From: Caprimulgus europaeus
Lineage: Eukaryota; Chordata; Aves; Caprimulgiformes; Caprimulgidae
Length of the DNA: 64,000 nt
Assembly (NCBI GenBank): GCA_907165065.1
Contig: OU015540.1
Location: forward strand, 3,456,001 to 3,520,000
Direction: 5' to 3'
A program made the position numbers and the translations under genes. The notes under the pieces are model-generated. The model made no database searches. It saw nothing but the letters and a program-made list of their open reading frames with translations, and had not been told where the DNA came from. Of the stretch, positions 60,029 through 64,000 are shown in pieces (position 1 is the stretch's first letter; each line of letters starts with the position of its first letter).

Positions 60029-62134
60029 CTGCAAGAGAAGACAGCAAGGTGGGTCATGGCAGTGCCCATCAGCCTCTGAGCCTCACTGGGGACACCAGTG
60101 CTGCACCCCACAAAGCTGGGGCAGAGAAAAGGCACCAAAACCCCTTCGCAGCAGGAGGAGTCATGACAACAGGGCCCAGGTCTCACTGCACACCAGATCA
60201 CAGCTGCCAAAAAAAGTAGGGGGAACCTCTCAACACTGCAGGGTCCGTTCCTAAAGGGTGACTGATGTTACAGATGTATTTCTGCTCAGCCCCTCATACC
60301 CCAAACCCAGTCATCTTGGGTGCTGTGGGCTTTGCAAAACCAGGCCATCTCACAGGGCTCTGCCCACACTGCTCAATGCTGATTTACTGCCTGGCTTTGT
60401 GTGCACTCAAGAAGAGGCTGGTTTGGGGTTGCTTTGCCACCCTTCTCCTCTCTGCATACAGACAGACCCCAAGCTGGCCTGGTTTAACCATACAGGGGAC
60501 AAAAATAACCAAAGACAAGACCCCAGCTCCTAGGCTGGAACTAGGACTTTCCTCCTCCTCTCCTGAAGTCCCACCACTGCTCTCCAAGAGACCCAAGACT
60601 TGCAGGACACCAGAAAGATCCCCCCAACCAAGTGCTCGCAGCCCCCAGCTTCACCCTGCATGGTCTGTTCTGGCACCCAGGGCTGCAAGGTGACAAGGTG
60701 ACACACTAGACATCCTCCAGTAGTGCATGAACTCGATTCGGATGGTGGCTGCATCTCCAGGGGTGGCACTACCCAGGCGGTCCTGCATCCCCTGGCACTG
60801 CTGCTTCTGCAGCTGCACAGCAAACCAGATTGGAGAGCTGATCTGGCTGGAAAATTGCCTTTTTTTTTTGATGTGTGCCAGGTTGTATTCAGCCAAGAGC
60901 AAAAACTGGTTGAGCAGGCTGAAATAAAAAAGATCCTAGATTCATAGCCCCAGTGCAGCAATTCTTATCTCGCTTTTCTCAGCCCTTTGGGCAAAGTCCA
61001 AGGTGCTCAGGGACAAGCAAAACTACTGAGGATCCTGTGGACCTCTGCATGCCCCAGCTCTGCAGGCAGCCTCTGCTCCAGGGGGTACCTGAGTCCCACA
61101 TCCCCATAATGTTGGGCCAGCAGCCTGTGACTAGCTGTGACTCCACATAATGACCCATATACCTCAGGCTGAACTCGGAATCCAATTCTTGTTCACTCGG
61201 CAGAGAGGTTTTTTTTATTACTAGCAGCTCTGAGAGCATTTTGGCTGCGTGACAGAGGGTTCACGGACCATTGCCATCCCTCCCACGCACAAGACAGCCC
61301 TGTCCTGGCGGCCTCAGCAGCAAGTTGCCTGTAAGAGCAGCTTGGGGACAGGCTGGGAGTCCTCATCACAGGCCAATGGTGAAAGGACATCAGCTTGGCC
61401 ACGTCCTTCTGGGCCTCACACCCCTCAGGGCAGGAAAGTGGGGGATGCTCTGACCCTACATGGTGCTGCTGTTTCTGCAGGGCACAAACAAACCCCTTTG
61501 GACAGAGGCTGAGCACGTCCCGCTCTGTCTGCAGGTCTCTGCTGCCAACACACTTGGATTCAGAGCTCTGCAAATGGGAATCACCTCTCAGCCCCTTCCT
61601 TGCTGCAGGGCCTGCCTGACACAGGGGTATCTGCATTAGGGAATAGGATACAGCCTCCCTCCAGGGCTCCGGGAATGCCCATGATGAGCTGCAGAAAATA
61701 AAAGTAGTTGTTTCCAAGCACCAAAAGGAAACTGGGTGCCTCACTGATGGTCCCAGCACAGCTCAGAGCTGCACAGCCCACACCCCAACAGCCCGAGAGC
61801 CTTCCCATCAGCAAGGCATGTGTCAGGCCAACCCAAGCAGCATCAAGAAGCAGGAGCAGCGAGCAATGAAACCACATGGACTGAGCCTGAGCAGCCCCTG
61901 CAGCACCCCAGCCTGCTGCCCAGCATGGGAGACCTCACATCCCAGAGCAGGCATTCGAGCCCTGCTGCAGGAAATATCTCCCAGCTTCCTGGTTTGCACA
62001 AGGGAATGGGTGCAAGGAGGTGCCTGCAGCACTCCTGGGGCCACAGCCACCCCCACAGGCAGGGACAGGCCTTTGCCACTCCTTGTGCCACCCCCATGCA
62101 TGGCCCAGGGAAAGGGCATCTTGACTTCACTTAC
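60029..62134 (-). other. Intron between window exons 2 and 3
   Basis: This is a 2.1 kb intron of ordinary GC-rich unique sequence. The only low-complexity feature is a short T run near 60861-60871. I see no exon, transposon or RNA gene. Confidence 0.7.
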
Positions 62135-62212
62135 CCGGGAGCGATGGACAGGGTTGTCAAAGTCTGTTCCTTCTGGGGCCAGCAGCAGCCAGCCACCATA
62201 AATAGGTTTGGC
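62135..62212 (-). CDS. MPRIP: MPRIP window exon 2: start of first PH domain
   Basis: This exon encodes 26 residues, from AKPIYGGW to the NPVHRSR motif, in phase 0 at both ends. The acceptor is TTTACAG|GCC and the donor CGG|GTAAGTG. The GGWLLLAP segment is the first beta strand of the N-terminal PH domain, which in mammals lies in the F-actin-binding half of MPRIP. Sequence and exon limits match mammalian MPRIP almost exactly, which makes it a strong anchor for the gene call. In the canonical transcript it follows the exon ending in a Gln codon; here the candidate alternative exon supplies an equivalent Gln. Confidence 0.95.
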
Positions 62213-63897
62213 CTGTAAAGAAACAGCAGAGAAACACATCAGGCACAGAAGAAACCAGCTCACCATGGACCAGTACCACAGGGACCAATGGTCAGGGACC
62301 ATGGAAGTGCACCAGCCCCTGGCATGAAGGCAGCTGCATGAGTTCAGTCTCCTGCACACAGGGAAACTCAGCCCTGCCAGTGCAGGGAACACAATGCTTA
62401 ATGGCAGCCCGTGGTGTTATAGACACTGTGTGCAAACAGGACAGAGCTGAGGCCTGGGGAGGAGGTAAAACCCCAGCCACAAACACCAAACTCAGCTGCT
62501 TCTGCATGGCATTGTGCCGAGAGCACCAACCCCTGGGTACTGCCAAGCTGCAGATCCCATCCTCACCGACAGCACCCGCCATCAGCAGCGTGCCTCTACT
62601 CCAAAGCAAAAACATACTCCAAAGGAGAGCTCAATGTTTTCCTTTGGTTAATTAAGAGAGGAAAAACTACCCAGCGCTGGCAGCTCTCCAGCTCGCAGCC
62701 GCTTCCTGTGTCGTGCACATCCAACACCCGTTTCCCTGCTCCTCCCCACCAGCGCCTTCAGCAGCCCACGGCCGAGCAGGCAGGAAGGTCAGAGCCAGGC
62801 AGAGGGAAAACAGCTCATTCAGCCAGGCAGGAAGAGAAAGGGAAAGAATACCCGGAAAGAAATGCCTTACAGTGCTGCCATTTATCAATGGGGAAAAAAA
62901 AAAACCCAACATCCAGGCTCTTTTCACCAGTGGTTTGGGCACAGAAGTGGCCAGAGTGAAGCACACACCGTGGTCAGTGGTGGGATGGGGATGGGCACCA
63001 GGCATGTCCTCCCCCGCAAAGTCCTACGGGCACCGCTCCTGCTGTCAAGCTGCAAACTATTAGCAAACCCAATTCCTGGCAAGGGCTGGGGCCAAATCCT
63101 GGTGCAAGAGCGGTGAGGCATTGCCACACCAGCGAGGCGGCTCCACAGAGCTATCAGGACAGGCCAGGAGGGAGGAAACCCAGGGCAGATCCAGCTTCAG
63201 GAGCCCCTGGGTCCCAGGATGTTCCTTCCCACCATGAAACATCCCAGTGTGCCCTGTCCCATCCCAGCCTGGCCACAGAGCAACAAGGACACACATTCCC
63301 AGCACCTCTCAAAATTATTTGGTTAATCTCATTGCTTTCATTATTTTATTTATTTATTTATATTCTTTTCTTTCCTTAAAGTTCAAAACTGTTTCCAGCT
63401 CGGTACCTCCCCTAGATTCCTCCTGCCAGTTTCTGTGGTTTTGTAATGTTAAAAAAAAAAAAAAAAAGTTTCCCCTCTGGAAAAATCCCTGCAAACAATA
63501 GAAGAAACTGCCTATGCACCAAAAACTGTCAAATACATGAAGCACTGAGTAAGCAAACTGGAAACAAGTTGGAGGACTGTTTATAACTTTGACTGTTTAT
63601 AAAGTGAAAAGAAATAAAAAAATCTCTTTCCCTCCCTCCCGCAACGTAACATATCAGCCCTAGGTGTTGCTCTCTGAGCAGCTGGGAAAACATGATTTGA
63701 GATCTTCCTTCCTTCGCCCTCTCTTTAAAGGGGATTAAAAACAATGAAAATGGAGTGTTGGGAGTGGGATCCAAATTTCCAGAGCTGCTTCTCCCATCCC
63801 AGAGACCTGGGGCACCCCTGTACCCCCCTGATCCCACAACAGCACAAGGTGGGACCTTGAAGAGCCTCTCGCCCCCCTGTCACCCCGACCCACTCAC
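62213..63897 (-). other. Intron between window exons 1 and 2
   Basis: This is a 1.7 kb intron. It contains an A/T-rich TTTA-type simple repeat near 63335-63372, a run of 17 A at 63451-63467 and a pyrimidine-rich stretch after it. I see no coding exon, CR1 element or RNA gene. If the alternative first exon is not used, this is part of the longer first intron. Confidence 0.6.
63451..63467. repeat. Poly-A run
   Basis: This is a run of 17 A in the intron between window exons 1 and 2. No retrotransposon body is recognisable upstream of it. Confidence 0.9.
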
Positions 63898-63933
63898 CTG
63901 GCTGCTGGCACCCTGTTCACCCGTGGCCCCCAT
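63898..63933 (-). CDS. MPRIP: MPRIP window exon 1: candidate alternative first coding exon (12 codons)
   Basis: This would be an alternative translation start for MPRIP. An ATG at 63933-63931 sits in a strong context (A at -3, G at +4). It opens 12 codons (MGATGEQGASSQ) that end at a consensus donor, CAG|GTGAGTG, in phase 0. The next exon begins in phase 0 with AKPIYGGW, so the frame joins cleanly. In mammalian MPRIP the usual first exon encodes a longer conserved N-terminus with a Cys-x2-Cys motif just before this junction; that sequence is absent here. The surrounding 70 bases are very CpG-rich. The frame is open upstream to the window edge, so the true start could lie further out. It could also be a rarely used or fortuitous exon; transcript data would decide. 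Confidence 0.5.
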
Positions 63934-64000
63934 GCTGGTGCAGCACCCGCTCTGCGCCCGGCCCCGTGCCGCCCACGCTGCCAGCGCCCGGCGGGGTGAG
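63934..64000 (-). promoter_or_regulatory. CpG-rich edge: possible 5' UTR/promoter of the alternative first exon
   Basis: The last 67 bases of the window are very GC-rich and dense in CpG (about eight within 52 bases). They lie directly upstream, on the minus strand, of the candidate ATG at 63933. This fits the edge of a CpG-island promoter. No TATA box is visible and the island is cut by the window end, so its size and start site cannot be judged. Confidence 0.4.

Larger units (their letters stand above)
1..63933 (-). other. MPRIP: MPRIP gene (19 exons, both gene ends outside the window)
   Basis: MPRIP is a cytoskeletal scaffold. It binds F-actin through its N-terminal half and joins RhoA to the myosin-binding subunit of myosin light-chain phosphatase through its C-terminal coiled coil, so it helps regulate actomyosin contractility on stress fibres. 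The call rests on a chain of exons whose translations match the vertebrate MPRIP order: PH domain, disordered linker, PH domain, charged segment, coiled coil. Each exon is bounded by AG and GT, and all junction phases are compatible. Together they give 6711 nt of continuous frame. Leaving out the giant exon gives 944 codons in the window; also using the short donor of window exon 7 gives 825. The canonical first exon and the last exons are not in this window. Identity is very likely; exact isoform use is inferred. Confidence 0.97.

Noticed and set aside
63451..63467. Poly-A run as the tail of a processed pseudogene
   Set aside because: No gene-like sequence precedes it on either strand and no target-site duplication is visible.

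Overview
The window looks like bird (archosaur-grade) nuclear DNA. It holds several decayed CR1 LINE fragments, including 3' ends with the ATTCTATGATT-type tail, short introns for a vertebrate, and CpG/GC-rich exons. I cannot name the species from sequence alone.

Almost the whole window is one gene on the minus strand, MPRIP (myosin phosphatase Rho-interacting protein, M-RIP/p116Rip). I reconstructed 19 coding exons from splice sites and peptide continuity. They run from a candidate alternative first exon at the right edge (63898-63933) to an exon cut by the left edge (1-133). All junction phases agree and give one open frame of 6711 nt (2237 codons) in the window if every exon is used in its longest form. 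Both the canonical first exon and the last exons (the rest of the C-terminal coiled coil) lie outside the window.

Right to left (5' to 3' of the gene), the layout is as follows. Exons at 62.1-62.2, 60.0, 39.5 and 36.4 kb encode the first PH domain, which is interrupted by a 20.3 kb intron. Exons at 31.7, 30.1-30.6, 24.1 and 23.4 kb encode a disordered, phosphosite-rich linker with actin-binding function in mammals. Exons at 20.3, 18.5, 18.2 and 17.7 kb encode the second PH domain. Exons at 12.6-13.2 and 11.6 kb encode a charged segment and the start of the coiled coil. A giant 3879 nt exon at 4628-8506 follows, then exons at 1.6-1.7, 0.9 and 0-0.1 kb encode the canonical coiled coil that binds RhoA and the myosin phosphatase targeting subunit. 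The introns hold CR1 relics, simple repeats and several possible regulatory elements.

Three features diversify the protein. The giant exon is phase 0 at both ends, so it can be included or skipped, and it adds 1293 mostly coiled-coil residues inside the RhoA-binding region. Window exon 7 has two in-phase donors that differ by 119 residues. A CpG-rich first exon at the window edge would replace the usual N-terminus with 12 residues. Among noncoding signals, a pair of perfect MEF2 sites 22 bp apart in the 20 kb intron and two perfect CArG boxes fit a muscle/actin-regulated gene but are only candidates. I found no second protein-coding gene, RNA gene, provirus or CRISPR.
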